A stretch of DNA of 64,000 nucleotides from Marinobacterium_D sp050908845 (GCF_050908845.1 NZ_CP194171.1:2914001-2978000); one strand, 5' to 3'. Positions 1-9,515 are shown, numbered from the stretch's first letter. Translations and numbers: made by a program. The notes: generated by a model not told the origin, from the sequence alone.

Positions 1-366
1 CAGCAGCGTAAAGATAAGAATAATCAACGGCGCCGGGGCTGCGTTCAGCAGACCGTCAACACCGTTAAGCAGCACCTCGATCGGCGCCTTGATGGCAGTA
101 AAGAATGGCCTGAAGTTAGTGACGACCCAATCCAGCCCGTTTTCAACCCAGCCTTCCAGCGGAATCAGCGTTTCCTGGAACGGGTGCAGCCAGTCGAAAT
201 CCGGTGCCTGATCCGGCACTGCGGCATCGGTCAGCCAGTCCTGACCACCCTGGTCCGAGGCTCCCCAGGGGTCGGTTTGCTCTGAGGCTGAGCCCCAGGG
301 ATCACTCTGTTCGGATGTCGCACCCCAGGGGTCCTGAGCTGGTGTGTTCTGCTCCTGTTCACTCAT
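1..366 (-). CDS. proW: Glycine betaine ABC transporter permease ProW, N-terminal part (cut by window edge)
   Basis: This is the start of the inner-membrane permease that works with ProV in osmoprotectant (betaine/proline) import. Only the first 122 codons are present; the gene runs off the left edge. The visible part is an acidic cytoplasmic N-terminus, then the amphipathic stretch and the start of the first membrane segment (around APLIILIFTLL) typical of ProW. The ATG at 366 overlaps the proV stop in an ATGAGTGA arrangement, so the two are translationally coupled. An oddity is three closely spaced DPWG tetrapeptides between residues 12 and 42, separated by S/E/Q-rich linkers. Family assignment rests on the proV linkage and the N-terminal pattern. 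Confidence 0.8.
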   Translation of the reverse strand, partial: MSEQEQNTPAQDPWGATSEQSDPWGSASEQTDPWGASDQGGQDWLTDAAVPDQAPDFDWLHPFQETLIPLEGWVENGLDWVVTNFRPFFTAIKAPIEVLLNGVDGLLNAAPAPLIILIFTLL

Positions 367-1561
367 CGCTATCAGCCTCCCGATCCAGGGTTTCCAGAAG
401 TACCGCCTTACTGATCACACCCAGGTATTTGCCATCCTCGTCAATCACCGGCACGCTGCAGGGAGCCTGTGCCACCGGGCCGATCAACTCACCCAGCGGC
501 CGTTTCGCATCGAGACTGGGTACTCCTTCGAGATATGAACTTTCCAGATTGCCATCACTCTTGAGCTGTTCGCTCATCGAGCTGACCGACACGGTACCGA
601 CATAACGGTTCTCCCGGTCAACGACATAGCCGAACTCCCGGTCGTTATCTTTCAACAGCTGCAGACTGGAGCGCAGCTGGTTACCGGACTCCTTGCGGAT
701 AATCGTTGCCTGACGGCGGCGCGCGATATCCCGCGCCGTAAACACGTTACTGACGTCCACGCCACGGAAGAAGCTGCGCACGTAGTCATTGGCCGGGTTA
801 TTGAGAATTTCGTCAGGCGTGCCCACCTGCACCACCACGCCGCCCTGCATAATGGCGATGCGATCGCCGATCCGCATCGCCTCGTCCAGGTCGTGGGAAA
901 TAAATACGATGGTGCGCTGATGCTTGTGCTGAAGCTCGACCAGCTCATCCTGCATACCGGTACGGATCAGCGGATCCAGTGCTGAAAATGCCTCATCCAT
1001 GAGCAGGATATCGGGGTCATTGGCCAACGCCCGGGCCAGACCGACACGCTGCTGCATACCGCCGGACAGCTCATCCGGATAGGAGTTGGCGTGCGCCTCC
1101 AGACCTACCTGCTTAAGCGCATGTCGCGCCTTTTCATGACGCACGCTTACCGGCTCACCGGCAATTTCAAGCCCGAATGCCGTGTTATCCAGCACGCTCA
1201 TGTGCGGCATCAGCGCAAAGGACTGGAACACCATGGCGATTTTGCGGCGCCGAACCTCGCGCAAAGCACGCTCGTCAATAGCGGCGATATCCTCGCCATC
1301 GATCAGCACCTGGCCGCGGGTGGGCTCAATAAGCCGGTTCAAGAGACGAACAAGCGTTGATTTACCAGAGCCTGACAGCCCCATAACAACGAAGATTTCT
1401 CCTTCGTTGATACTGAGGTTGGCATCATGCACACCGACAGTCAGTCCGGTGCGGGAGAATATCTCCTCTTTATCGACACCCTGTTCCAGGAGTTTGAAGG
1501 CTTCGGAGGGTTCATCTCCGAAGATTTTGTAGAGATGTTTAACTTCCAGTTTGACAGACAT
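359..1561 (-). CDS. proV: Glycine betaine/proline ABC transporter ATP-binding protein ProV
   Basis: ATPase of the ProVWX osmoprotectant importer. It is 400 residues long, like E. coli ProV, and closely similar along its length. Visible are Walker A GLSGSGKST (61-69), the signature LSGGMQQRVGLARAL, Walker B ILLMDEAFSALD, the H-loop in FISHDLDEAMR and a C-terminal pair of CBS-like domains that sense ionic strength in this family. I chose the ATG at 1561 (MSVKLEVKHLYKIFG) because it matches known ProV N-termini. The open frame extends upstream to 1660, but that stretch does not resemble ProV. proW follows directly; the substrate-binding protein proX is not in the window. Confidence 0.95.
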   Translation of the reverse strand: MSVKLEVKHLYKIFGDEPSEAFKLLEQGVDKEEIFSRTGLTVGVHDANLSINEGEIFVVMGLSGSGKSTLVRLLNRLIEPTRGQVLIDGEDIAAIDERALREVRRRKIAMVFQSFALMPHMSVLDNTAFGLEIAGEPVSVRHEKARHALKQVGLEAHANSYPDELSGGMQQRVGLARALANDPDILLMDEAFSALDPLIRTGMQDELVELQHKHQRTIVFISHDLDEAMRIGDRIAIMQGGVVVQVGTPDEILNNPANDYVRSFFRGVDVSNVFTARDIARRRQATIIRKESGNQLRSSLQLLKDNDREFGYVVDRENRYVGTVSVSSMSEQLKSDGNLESSYLEGVPSLDAKRPLGELIGPVAQAPCSVPVIDEDGKYLGVISKAVLLETLDREADSDE

Positions 1562-1888
1562 GCAATACCGATGAGGTTTCAAACGGAAAATTTGTCGCCC
1601 TGCTCGCTGGCAACCCCTGAACGCTTTCCCATTCCGGACGACCGACCCCTTTGCTGTCACAAAAAGTCGACCATCCGGTCAGGCAGCCTTTTTCAAACTA
1701 ACCGTTTATACCGCAAAGATAAAGATAGTATTGCGATTGATCTTTCCGGAAAACATGTTTTAGATCACAAACAGGTAATATTAAAACAATCATACTGGCG
1801 AACGATTTTATTGCGTCGCACCAACATACGACACCGCACACAAAACCGCGCCAAAACCCGGCAAAACAGCGCTTTAATTAATAAAAAA
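1562..1888. promoter_or_regulatory. AT-rich intergenic region upstream of proV
   Basis: This 327-base gene-free stretch lies between the proV start and the hemH stop; both genes are on the minus strand. It is markedly more AT-rich than its flanks and must hold the proVW promoter. A perfect 12-bp palindrome AAAACATGTTTT is at 1750-1761. No confident -35/-10 pair, RNA gene or ORF was recognised. Confidence 0.4.
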
Positions 1889-2968
1889 TCAAGATTTGGC
1901 GGCATGCGCCAGAGCGCTACGCTGCTCAGTGTCCGCAGGTTCGTCCTCCAGCCAGTCGTTTATCTGCCCCCTTACCAGCTGTTCCAATGCATCGATATGC
2001 GATGATTCATCATTGAGCGCAGGGATATACTGATAGTCGGAGCCGCCCGCTTCGAGGAAGTAGTCCCTGTTCTCCACACCGATTTCCTCGATAGTCTCAA
2101 GGCAGTCAGCAGAGAACCCGGGACAATAGACCTGCACCGAACGCACCCCTTGTGCCGGCAGCGCTTTCAAAGTTTCATCGGTATAGGGTTTGAGCCACTC
2201 TTCGCGCCCGAAACGCGACTGGAAGGTAGTCAGACAAAACGCCTCATCAACACCCAGACGCTGTGCAAGAAGGCGCGAAGTAGCGCGACATTCACAGTAG
2301 TAGGGATCACCGGAAAGGAGATAGCGCTTGGGCACTCCGTGATAAGAGAGCAGTAAACGATCAGGCCGCCCATTTTCCGCCCAGTGTTTTTCTATCGCCT
2401 GCGCCATCGCTTCTATGTAAGGCACGAAATCGTGGTAATGCGACACAAAACGCAGATCCGGCAACCAGCGCCGGGAGGTAAAATCAGCAGCCAGGGCATC
2501 AAAGGTGGACCCGGTTGTGGCACCGCTGTACTGCGGATACAGCGGCAACACCAACAGCTTGCGCACACCCCGATCCTGCATTGCCTGCAGCGCATCGGCG
2601 ATGGAGGGGTTACCGTAGCGCATGGCGTAATCGACGATTACCGGCATACCGGACGCTTTCTCGAACCGCCTGGCCAGTGCTGCTGCCTGATTACGGGTAT
2701 GCACCAGCAGTGGCGAACCCTCCTCCGTCCACACCTGACGATAGGCCTCGGCGGAGCGCTTCGGACGTATATTAAGAATTACACCATTGAGAATCAGCCA
2801 CCAGAGCGGACGAGGCACCTCGACGACCCGGGGATCCCAGAGAAACTCTTTCAGATAGCGCCGCAGCGCCGGGGTGGTGGGTTCATCAGGGGTACCAAGA
2901 TTGGTAAGCAGTACTCCGATACTGTCTTGACGTCCGTGGTCGTGATCGTTGATCGCCCGGTATCGCAT
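1889..2968 (-). CDS. hemH: Ferrochelatase HemH
   Basis: Inserts ferrous iron into protoporphyrin IX, the last step of heme synthesis, at the cytoplasmic face of the membrane. The protein opens with the family pattern GVLLTNLGTPDEPT and carries the catalytic histidine in LLSYHGVPKRYL and the acidic iron-channel region in CLETIEEIGVENRDYF. The length of about 359 residues suits bacterial ferrochelatases. The ATG at 2968 is preferred because AAGGGG lies about eight bases upstream; a GTG at 2992 in the same frame has no such site. It appears to be transcribed alone. Confidence 0.95.
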   Translation of the reverse strand: MRYRAINDHDHGRQDSIGVLLTNLGTPDEPTTPALRRYLKEFLWDPRVVEVPRPLWWLILNGVILNIRPKRSAEAYRQVWTEEGSPLLVHTRNQAAALARRFEKASGMPVIVDYAMRYGNPSIADALQAMQDRGVRKLLVLPLYPQYSGATTGSTFDALAADFTSRRWLPDLRFVSHYHDFVPYIEAMAQAIEKHWAENGRPDRLLLSYHGVPKRYLLSGDPYYCECRATSRLLAQRLGVDEAFCLTTFQSRFGREEWLKPYTDETLKALPAQGVRSVQVYCPGFSADCLETIEEIGVENRDYFLEAGGSDYQYIPALNDESSHIDALEQLVRGQINDWLEDEPADTEQRSALAHAAKS

Positions 2969-3087
2969 GGCTGGCCCCTTCAGGTAAGTCACTGATTAAA
3001 CTGGCGTCACAGTTTACTGAACGAGCTATACGCCGACCAGCGGGAGTTGGACCTGCCGCCTGGCTAAAAAGCCTGAAAGAGGACCCT

Positions 3088-3618
3088 TTACCCCCGGGCG
3101 CGGGCTTGCTGCGTTTGACTCAGGGCAGCCCCATTAACCAGTGCAGTGGAATCGGGCAGCAGCCTGATCGGCTGTTCATCGTTATCAAAGAACAGCAACA
3201 GCTCGCCTTCGGACGTCAGTTGAGTTCGACTGACATGCTTCAGCCGGTTAATAAGCAGGGATTCCTGAATCATCACCGGCTCAGGACAGATGCGGCGGGT
3301 CAGCCGGACATCTTCAATGGAGAAAGCGCCCTCAGCCCCTATCTGGTAGGCACCAAGAAAGCGGTTGCAGCCCGCAACACCGCCAACACGGCTGCTCTCA
3401 TCAAAGGCGATCAACAGAGGCGTAGAGGAATTAACGGCACGCTGACCGATGCTATCCACTCTCCAGCGGCCCTTCAGCTGAGCGCCATTATCGATGGATG
3501 CAAACGATTGGTTAGAATAAGCGGGCACCCGGTCCGCAACCTGGCTACCACTGCACGCAGAGAGGAGAACCCCACACAGGGGAAGTGCGATCACCCGATA
3601 TATCTTCCTGAATCCCAT
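3088..3618 (-). CDS. META-domain (HslJ-like) lipoprotein
   Basis: A predicted envelope lipoprotein of about 176 residues. The N-terminus has a basic start, a hydrophobic core and the lipobox LLSAC. It is followed by a META/HslJ-type domain with the characteristic GCNRFLGAY segment and LxGxWxVDSIG strand. Two cysteines in that domain (GCN and RRICPEP) could pair. META-domain proteins are linked to heat-shock or novobiocin resistance, but their reaction is not established. AAGGAG lies six bases before the ATG at 3618 and directly abuts an earlier in-frame ATG at 3624, so 3618 is chosen. Confidence 0.8.
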   Translation of the reverse strand: MGFRKIYRVIALPLCGVLLSACSGSQVADRVPAYSNQSFASIDNGAQLKGRWRVDSIGQRAVNSSTPLLIAFDESSRVGGVAGCNRFLGAYQIGAEGAFSIEDVRLTRRICPEPVMIQESLLINRLKHVSRTQLTSEGELLLFFDNDEQPIRLLPDSTALVNGAALSQTQQARARG

Positions 3619-3700
3619 TGCCATCTCCTTACGGCTCGCGTCATCGTTAGCGAATTCTACAATATTATATCTTGTTTACTATTTTGTCAGTTTAGACCCA

Positions 3701-3727
3701 AAAGTGGCCTCACGAAGAGGCCACTTT
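3701..3727 (-). terminator. Rho-independent terminator after fabV
   Basis: Perfect 11-bp inverted repeat AAAGTGGCCTC / GAGGCCACTTT with a 5-base loop, lying 32 bases past the fabV stop. On the minus strand the stem ends in a short T run (TTTT). Confidence 0.8.
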
Positions 3728-3758
3728 GAATCGGTACAGCGTTACACCGGGGGACGGT

Positions 3759-4952
3759 TTAGATGTCGATAACGTCGAACTCGACGAGCGGGCTTACATC
3801 CGCCTCGTAATCAACACCGTCGATGCCGAATCCGAACAACTTAAGGAACTCGGCCTTGTAAAGCGCGTAGTCGGTCAGATCAAACAGGTTCTCGGTGGTT
3901 ACCTGCGGCCACAGCTCGCGGCAGGGTTCCTGGACGTCATCGCGCAGTTCCCAGTCATCCATGCGGTAGCGGTTACCCTCATCGATCTGAGCCTCGCTAC
4001 CGTAGAGACCGGTAGAGAACAGGCGGTAAACCTGCTCCATACAGCCTTCATGCAGGCCTTTTTCGCGCATCACGCGGAACACCATCGACAGGTACAGCGG
4101 CATCACCGGAATCGCGGAGCTTGCCTGGGTAACCACTGACTTCAGCACGGCAACATTGGCCTGGCCGCCACCGGCTGCGAGCGTCGCATTGAGCTCGCCA
4201 GCAGCACGATCCAGATCCTGTTTCGCCTTACCCAAAGCACCGTGCCAGTAAATCGGCCAGGTGATATCGGTACCGATGTAGCTGTAAGCCACGGTCTTGC
4301 AGTCCGGCGCCAGCACACCCGCATCACCCAGCGCGCTCAGCCAGAGTTCCCAGTCTTCACCACCCATTACGGTAACGGTATCTTCTACTTCCTGCTCGGT
4401 CGCCGGCTCGATTTCAGCTTCGATGATGCAGTCTTTGTTGGTATCGATGGCTGTTGAGCGGTACGGCTCACCGATCGGCTTCAGCGCAGAGCGGACAACT
4501 TCGCCGCTGTCCGGCATCTTGCGCACCGGCGAGGCAAGCGAGTACACAACCAGGTCTACCTGACCCAGATCCTGCTTGATCAGGTCCACGACCTTCTGCT
4601 TCGCCTCATGGGAGAACGCATCGCCGTTCAGGCTCTTGGCATAAAGACCTTCTTCATGGGCGATGCGATCGAAAGCCGCAGCGTTGTACCAGCCGGCCGT
4701 GCCGGTTTTCTTTTCTGTACCCGGCTTTTCGAAGAACACACCGATAGTGGCGGCACCACTGCCAAATGCCGCAGCGATGCGGGATGACAGTCCGTAGCCG
4801 CTGGAGGAACCAATGACCAGTACCTTCTTCGGTCCGTTCTCGATACCCCCCTGGGCGCGCGCGTATGCGATCTGCTCGCGCACGTTGGCTTCACAGCCGG
4901 TCGGGTGTGTAGTAGTACAGATAAAACCGCGAATTTTTGGCTTGATAATCAT
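3759..4952 (-). CDS. fabV: Enoyl-[ACP] reductase (NADH) FabV / trans-2-enoyl-CoA reductase
   Basis: NADH-dependent reductase for the last step of the fatty-acid elongation cycle. The length of 397 residues is typical of FabV. The N-terminus MIIKPKIRGFICTTTHPTGC and the nucleotide-binding segment VLVIGSSSGYGLSSRIAAAFG are hallmarks, and the catalytic Tyr-X8-Lys is visible in PIYWHGALGKAK. FabV enzymes are known to be intrinsically insensitive to triclosan, unlike FabI. The gene stands alone with its own terminator. Whether it is the only enoyl reductase in this organism cannot be judged from this window. Confidence 0.95.
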   Translation of the reverse strand: MIIKPKIRGFICTTTHPTGCEANVREQIAYARAQGGIENGPKKVLVIGSSSGYGLSSRIAAAFGSGAATIGVFFEKPGTEKKTGTAGWYNAAAFDRIAHEEGLYAKSLNGDAFSHEAKQKVVDLIKQDLGQVDLVVYSLASPVRKMPDSGEVVRSALKPIGEPYRSTAIDTNKDCIIEAEIEPATEQEVEDTVTVMGGEDWELWLSALGDAGVLAPDCKTVAYSYIGTDITWPIYWHGALGKAKQDLDRAAGELNATLAAGGGQANVAVLKSVVTQASSAIPVMPLYLSMVFRVMREKGLHEGCMEQVYRLFSTGLYGSEAQIDEGNRYRMDDWELRDDVQEPCRELWPQVTTENLFDLTDYALYKAEFLKLFGFGIDGVDYEADVSPLVEFDVIDI

Positions 4953-5036
4953 CGTCTGTCTATCGGTGTCCGGTAGGTGAATTTCGAAGGGCGCTAAGAT
5001 ACCCCATTTTAGCAGGCAACAACAATTACGCTCAGA

Positions 5037-5810
5037 TCAGAGGCGCAACTGGTCATGGCGGGTAAAACAGCGCCGCAGGATAAGATTGACCACTATTAAT
5101 GTTCCCAGTGCCGTCGCACCGACCAGCATGAGCATGACCAGTATCTGGTAGCGCACCGCCTGCGTCGGATCCGCACCCGCCAGGATCTGGCCGCTCATCA
5201 TGCCGGGAAGGGAAACCAGCCCCACGGTCATCATGGCGTTCACCGAGGGAATCATGCCCGCCCGTATCGCTTCCCGCCTCAGCTTACGGCAGGACTCTTC
5301 CCAGGAACCACCAAGACTGAGAATCAGCTCGACCTCTGCCCTCTGCTGGCGCAGCCCTGAAAGCAGACGTTCCAGCGATATGGAGATCGCGTTCATCGCA
5401 TTGCCGGCAATCATGCCACCCAGGGGAATAAAGTACTGCGGTTTGTACCAGGGCTCGACCTGCACAACGGCACTGGTCACCGTCACGGTAATCAGCGTAA
5501 AAGTCAGCGCCATGGCAATGAAGGTCGGACCCAGAATGGCGACCTTTGCCTCATCCACCCTGCCATGTATCGCCTGGGCAGCCCAGAACAGCATCCAGAG
5601 ATACAGCAGCAGGATCAGCCAGGGGTTCTGCAGGTCGAAGACAAACTGCAGCAGGTAACCGACCAGCGCCAGCTGAGCAAAGGTGCGCACAGTACCGATA
5701 ACGAGATCGCGCTCCATACGCAGGCGGTAATAGAGCGATGCCACCGCGGCCAGCAGAATAAATACCAGCGAGATCAGCAGCTGACCCCAACCGATTTCTA
5801 TCGCATTCAT
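5037..5810 (-). CDS. fetB: ABC transporter permease FetB (UPF0014)
   Basis: Inner-membrane permease of 257 residues with about six or seven hydrophobic segments, beginning with a long helix (LLISLVFILLAAVASLYY). The conserved UPF0014 core includes GGMIAGNAMNAISISLERL and LPGMMSGQILAGADP. In E. coli FetAB (YbbLM) exports iron and improves resistance to peroxide stress. The start codon overlaps the fetA stop in ATGA, so the two are coupled. Confidence 0.88.
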   Translation of the reverse strand: MNAIEIGWGQLLISLVFILLAAVASLYYRLRMERDLVIGTVRTFAQLALVGYLLQFVFDLQNPWLILLLYLWMLFWAAQAIHGRVDEAKVAILGPTFIAMALTFTLITVTVTSAVVQVEPWYKPQYFIPLGGMIAGNAMNAISISLERLLSGLRQQRAEVELILSLGGSWEESCRKLRREAIRAGMIPSVNAMMTVGLVSLPGMMSGQILAGADPTQAVRYQILVMLMLVGATALGTLIVVNLILRRCFTRHDQLRL

Positions 5811-6472
5811 GGCACCCGCTCCAGTCTGCGATTAACAAAGTGGTAATGCTGCCCCTGAAAGCCACTCAGCGGCTGGTGACTCACTACCACCTGCGCCATA
5901 CCTTCAGCACCGGCGTTGACCAGAAGCCCGGCAACAATCTCTGCGTTCTCCTCATCCAGAGCCGCAATCGGCTCATCACAGAGCAGCAGTTCGGGCTTGA
6001 GCATCAAGCGCTGCAGCAGCGCAACCCGCGCTTTTTCCCCGGGCGACAGGCGCTGTGCGTCCGCATCCAGGCTCAGCTCAAGTGCCACGCTGTCGAGCCC
6101 CGCTTTTAACTGCCCGTCATCGAAGCTAAGCCCTCGATGCGCTTTCAGCGACAGCGCCAGACAGAGGTTATCCCGCACACTCCCCTCAACCATGACCGGC
6201 GTTTGCGGCAGGTAGGCGACAGCACTGCGCAGCGTCGTGACCGGCCAGTCGCCGATGGGCCTGCCCTTGAACAGGACCGATCTCTCGCCACCCGGATCCA
6301 GCAGACAGAAGCAGCGCAGCAGCGTCGATTTACCACAGCCGGAAGACCCGGTGATCAGCACGCGCTCCCCCGCCGCTATCGAAAAATCGGTCGCCTCAAG
6401 CAGCACCCTGCCCTCACGGGCAAGCTCAAGTGAGCGACAGACGATAAGAGACCTGTTCTCCACGCGTCCCAA
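5807..6472 (-). CDS. fetA: ABC transporter ATP-binding protein FetA
   Basis: ATPase partner of FetB. About 221 residues, with Walker A GSSGCGKST, a signature-like LSPGEKARVALLQRL, Walker B LLLCDEPIAALD and the H-loop VVSHQP. The length and the truncated helical domain fit FetA/YbbL. The start is uncertain: the coordinate given is a TTG close behind a GAGG, and a GTG at 6463 is the alternative. The role in iron export is inferred from the family. Confidence 0.85.
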   Translation of the reverse strand: MGRVENRSLIVCRSLELAREGRVLLEATDFSIAAGERVLITGSSGCGKSTLLRCFCLLDPGGERSVLFKGRPIGDWPVTTLRSAVAYLPQTPVMVEGSVRDNLCLALSLKAHRGLSFDDGQLKAGLDSVALELSLDADAQRLSPGEKARVALLQRLMLKPELLLCDEPIAALDEENAEIVAGLLVNAGAEGMAQVVVSHQPLSGFQGQHYHFVNRRLERVP

Positions 6473-6627
6473 ACCTCGAAAAACCCTGATTCAACCCGGC
6501 CGGCTTCGCGGCAGCAGCCAGTTGGATTACACTGCCCTCTACTATAAATAAGCTGCAACAGATTGAGTGTATTCTGTAACAATTCAAACGCCGCTGCTCC
6601 CTAACCCGCTGGACAAGGAAATAAAGT

Positions 6628-7059
6628 ATGGACGACCTGCACGGATACTATCTTGAAGACCTGGAAGTTGGCATGAGCGCCTCTTTCGCCAAAACCATCT
6701 CGGAATCGGACGTGTACCTGTTCGCCGGTATCTCTGGCGACAACAACCCGATGCACGTAAACGAAGAGTATGCCAAGCAGACGCCTTTCGGCGGCCGTAT
6801 CGTGCACGGCATGTTCAGCGCCGCGCTTATTTCAACGGTAGCGGGCACCCGGCTGCCAGGCCCGGGCTGTATTTACGTGGATCAGCAGATCAAGTTCAAA
6901 GCCCCGGTACATATCGGCGATACCGCCCAGGCCACCCTCACGGTTACCGAGATCAACGAACGCCGTGCCCGCGTTATCTGCCGCACCGATGTGCATGTGG
7001 GTGACAAACTGGTGGCGACCGGCGAGGCAACTTTCATGGTCGATAAGCGCCCCGCCTAA
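6628..7059 (+). CDS. MaoC-like (R)-specific enoyl-CoA hydratase
   Basis: A 143-residue single hot-dog protein of the PhaJ/MaoC type, which hydrates trans-2-enoyl-CoA to (R)-3-hydroxyacyl-CoA. The hydratase motif is intact: FAGISGDNNPMHVNEEYA, with Asp38 and His43 as the expected catalytic pair, followed by FGGRIVHGMFSA. In polyhydroxyalkanoate producers such enzymes feed monomers to the synthase; no pha gene is present here, so the pathway is open. AAGGAA precedes the ATG. Confidence 0.85.
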   Translation: MDDLHGYYLEDLEVGMSASFAKTISESDVYLFAGISGDNNPMHVNEEYAKQTPFGGRIVHGMFSAALISTVAGTRLPGPGCIYVDQQIKFKAPVHIGDTAQATLTVTEINERRARVICRTDVHVGDKLVATGEATFMVDKRPA

Positions 7060-7189
7060 GCGCTAAAAGCAGATTGCGGCAGCAAAAAAAATGGCTGTAA
7101 CCAAAGTCGGCTTTGACCTGCTGCAATCTAGCTTTAAACTCCGCGTGCGAAAATAACAATAAAACAAAGACGGATATGGTTCGTTACAC

Positions 7190-7705
7190 ATGGAAAAAAT
7201 TCTGGTCAGCGCCTGCCTGCTGGGCTCTCAGGTACGCTACGACGGCAACCACAACCTCATCGAACACCCGGTTATCTCCCGCTGGAAACAGGAAGGCAGA
7301 CTCATCGCCGTCTGCCCTGAAGTGCTGGGCGGCCTGCCCACCCCGCGCTCACCCGCCGAAGTTCAGTCCCGCTTTCCTCTTCTGGTCACCGACCGGGACG
7401 GGGAGGATCGTACGCCTCAATTTCTCGCCGGTGCTGAGCTGGCATCGGATATTGCCCGCGAACATAACTGCTGCTGTGCGCTGATGAAGGCACGCAGCCC
7501 ATCCTGCGGCAACCGCTCCACCTATAACGGCAGGTTTTCCGGCGAACTGGTCAATCTACCCGGCGTAACCGCCAACGAGCTGATTCGCGAAGGCAGGCCT
7601 GTTTTCAATGAAGAGGAGATCGACCAGCTGATCCAGTTTGTCGAGTCCCGCGACCTGCCACGCGAGGCAGAAAACAGCACTCGCTACGCCACGACTTGTG
7701 GCTAA
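7190..7705 (+). CDS. DUF523 family protein (YbbK-like)
   Basis: A 171-residue cytoplasmic protein with the DUF523 features: N-terminal ILVSACLLGSQVRYDG, CPEVLGGLPTPRSPAE, and a Cys-rich segment CCCALMKARSPSCG. The conserved cysteines suggest metal or Fe-S binding, but the family function is unknown. The ribosome-binding site is weak. It ends 52 bases before proS on the same strand and may share a transcript with it. Confidence 0.8.
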   Translation: MEKILVSACLLGSQVRYDGNHNLIEHPVISRWKQEGRLIAVCPEVLGGLPTPRSPAEVQSRFPLLVTDRDGEDRTPQFLAGAELASDIAREHNCCCALMKARSPSCGNRSTYNGRFSGELVNLPGVTANELIREGRPVFNEEEIDQLIQFVESRDLPREAENSTRYATTCG

Positions 7706-7757
7706 GCCACCTCGCCCCTAAAATGAGGGCCATTTTTCACTTGGAACAAGCGGAACC

Positions 7758-9470
7758 ATGCGAGCAAGTAACTACCTGATTGCCACTCTGAAAGAAACCC
7801 CGGCAGACGCCGAGGTTATCAGTCACCAGCTAATGCTGCGCGCGGGCATGATCCGCAAACTGGCGGCGGGCCTGTACACCTGGCTGCCAATGGGCCTTCG
7901 CACTCTGCGCAAAGTCGAGCGCATCGTCCGCGAAGAGATGGACGCGGCCGGTGCCCAGGAAGTGCTGATGCCCGCGATTCAGCCTGCTGAACTCTGGGAG
8001 GAATCCGGCCGCTGGGAGCAGTATGGTCCCGAGCTGCTGCGTGTGAATGACCGCCACGACCGCGAATTCTGCGTTGGCCCGACCCACGAAGAGGTCATCA
8101 CCGACATGATTCGCCGGGAGATCCGCAGCTACAAACAGCTGCCGGCCAACTTCTACCAGATCCAGACCAAGTTCCGCGACGAGATCCGTCCGCGCTTCGG
8201 CGTGATGCGTTCCCGCGAGTTCGTCATGAAGGACGCCTACTCCTTCCATGCCAACCGCGAATCGCTGCAGCAGACCTATGAAAAGATGTATGACACCTAC
8301 GTCCGCATCTTCACCCGCCTGGGTATGGATTTCCGCCCGGTACTGGCAGACACCGGCTCTATCGGTGGCAGCACCTCGCACGAGTTCCACGTGCTGGCGC
8401 AGTCCGGCGAAGATGATATCGCCTTCTCCGACAGCAGCGATTACGCTGCCAACGTGGAACTGGCCGAAGCCCTGCCGCTGGGCGAGCGTGGCGAAGCGAC
8501 CCAGGAGATGACCCTGGTCGACACACCCAATGCCAAGACCATTGCGCAGCTGGTCGAGCAGTTCAATCTGCCGATCGAAAAGACCATCAAGACCCTGATC
8601 GTGGCGGCCAGCGAAGAGTGCGAAGCTGATTTTGTTGCCCTGCTGGTCCGTGGCGACCATGAACTGAACGAGATCAAGGCAGAAAAACTGCCACAGGTTG
8701 AATCACCGCTGCGCATGGCCACCGAAGACGAGATCCGTCCGCTCATCGGTGCAGGCCCTGGCTCACTGGGTCCGCTCAACCTGCCGATCCCCTGCATTAT
8801 TGATCGTAGCGTCGCGACCATGAGCGATTTTGGCGCCGGCGCCAACATCGAAGACAAGCACTACTTCGGCATCAACTGGGAGCGCGACCTGCCGACCCCG
8901 GAAATCGCCGACCTGCGCAAGGTAGTGGAAGGTGACCCAAGCCCCTGCGGCAACGGCAACCTGGTGATCAAACGCGGTATCGAGGTCGGTCACGTATTCC
9001 AGCTCGGCACCAAGTACTCCGAAGCGATGTCCGCTACCGTACTCGATGAAAACGGCAAGTCCGTCACTATGGATATGGGCTGCTACGGCATCGGTATCTC
9101 CCGTGTCGTCGCCGCTGCTATCGAGCAGAACTACGACGACAAGGGTATCGTCTGGCCGCAGACGCTGGCACCGTTCACTGTAGCGCTGGTACCGCTGAAC
9201 TATGACAAGTCCGACGCGGTGAAAGCCAAGGCGGACGAGCTGTACGAAGCGCTCACCAAAGCCGGTATCGATGTCCTGCTGGATGACCGCAAGGAGCGCC
9301 CGGGCGTGAAATTCGCCGATATGGAACTGATCGGCATCCCGCATCGCCTGGTTATTTCCGATCGAGGCCTGGGTAACGGCACCATGGAATACAAGGCCCG
9401 TACCGACGCCGAGTCCCGTGATATCTCCGCCGATGAGGCGCTGGCATTTATCCGGAACGCCCTGGCATAA
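7758..9470 (+). CDS. proS: Prolyl-tRNA synthetase ProS
   Basis: Charges tRNA-Pro with proline. It is 570 residues long, the bacterial class II form with an inserted editing domain (roughly residues 225-405) that clears Ala-tRNA-Pro. The N-terminus MRASNYLIATLKETP, the motif 2 region KFRDEIRPRFGVMRSREFVMKD, the motif 3 region CYGIGISRVVAAAIEQ and the C-terminal anticodon-binding domain are all present. The gene ends in a strong hairpin terminator. Confidence 0.98.
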   Translation: MRASNYLIATLKETPADAEVISHQLMLRAGMIRKLAAGLYTWLPMGLRTLRKVERIVREEMDAAGAQEVLMPAIQPAELWEESGRWEQYGPELLRVNDRHDREFCVGPTHEEVITDMIRREIRSYKQLPANFYQIQTKFRDEIRPRFGVMRSREFVMKDAYSFHANRESLQQTYEKMYDTYVRIFTRLGMDFRPVLADTGSIGGSTSHEFHVLAQSGEDDIAFSDSSDYAANVELAEALPLGERGEATQEMTLVDTPNAKTIAQLVEQFNLPIEKTIKTLIVAASEECEADFVALLVRGDHELNEIKAEKLPQVESPLRMATEDEIRPLIGAGPGSLGPLNLPIPCIIDRSVATMSDFGAGANIEDKHYFGINWERDLPTPEIADLRKVVEGDPSPCGNGNLVIKRGIEVGHVFQLGTKYSEAMSATVLDENGKSVTMDMGCYGIGISRVVAAAIEQNYDDKGIVWPQTLAPFTVALVPLNYDKSDAVKAKADELYEALTKAGIDVLLDDRKERPGVKFADMELIGIPHRLVISDRGLGNGTMEYKARTDAESRDISADEALAFIRNALA

Positions 9471-9490
9471 CTCAATGCCATAGAGCAAAA

Positions 9491-9515
9491 ACGGCGCCTC
9501 TAAGGCGCCGTTTTT
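9491..9515. terminator. Rho-independent terminator shared by proS and acylphosphatase
   Basis: Stem ACGGCGCC / GGCGCCGT with loop TCTAA, followed on the plus strand by TTTTT and preceded by AAAAA, so it can work in both directions. It sits between the convergent proS and acylphosphatase stops. Confidence 0.92.

Noticed and set aside
7830..9488. Long antisense frames across proS
   Set aside because: They are reverse-strand shadows produced by the GC-biased codon use of proS; no ribosome sites or homology.
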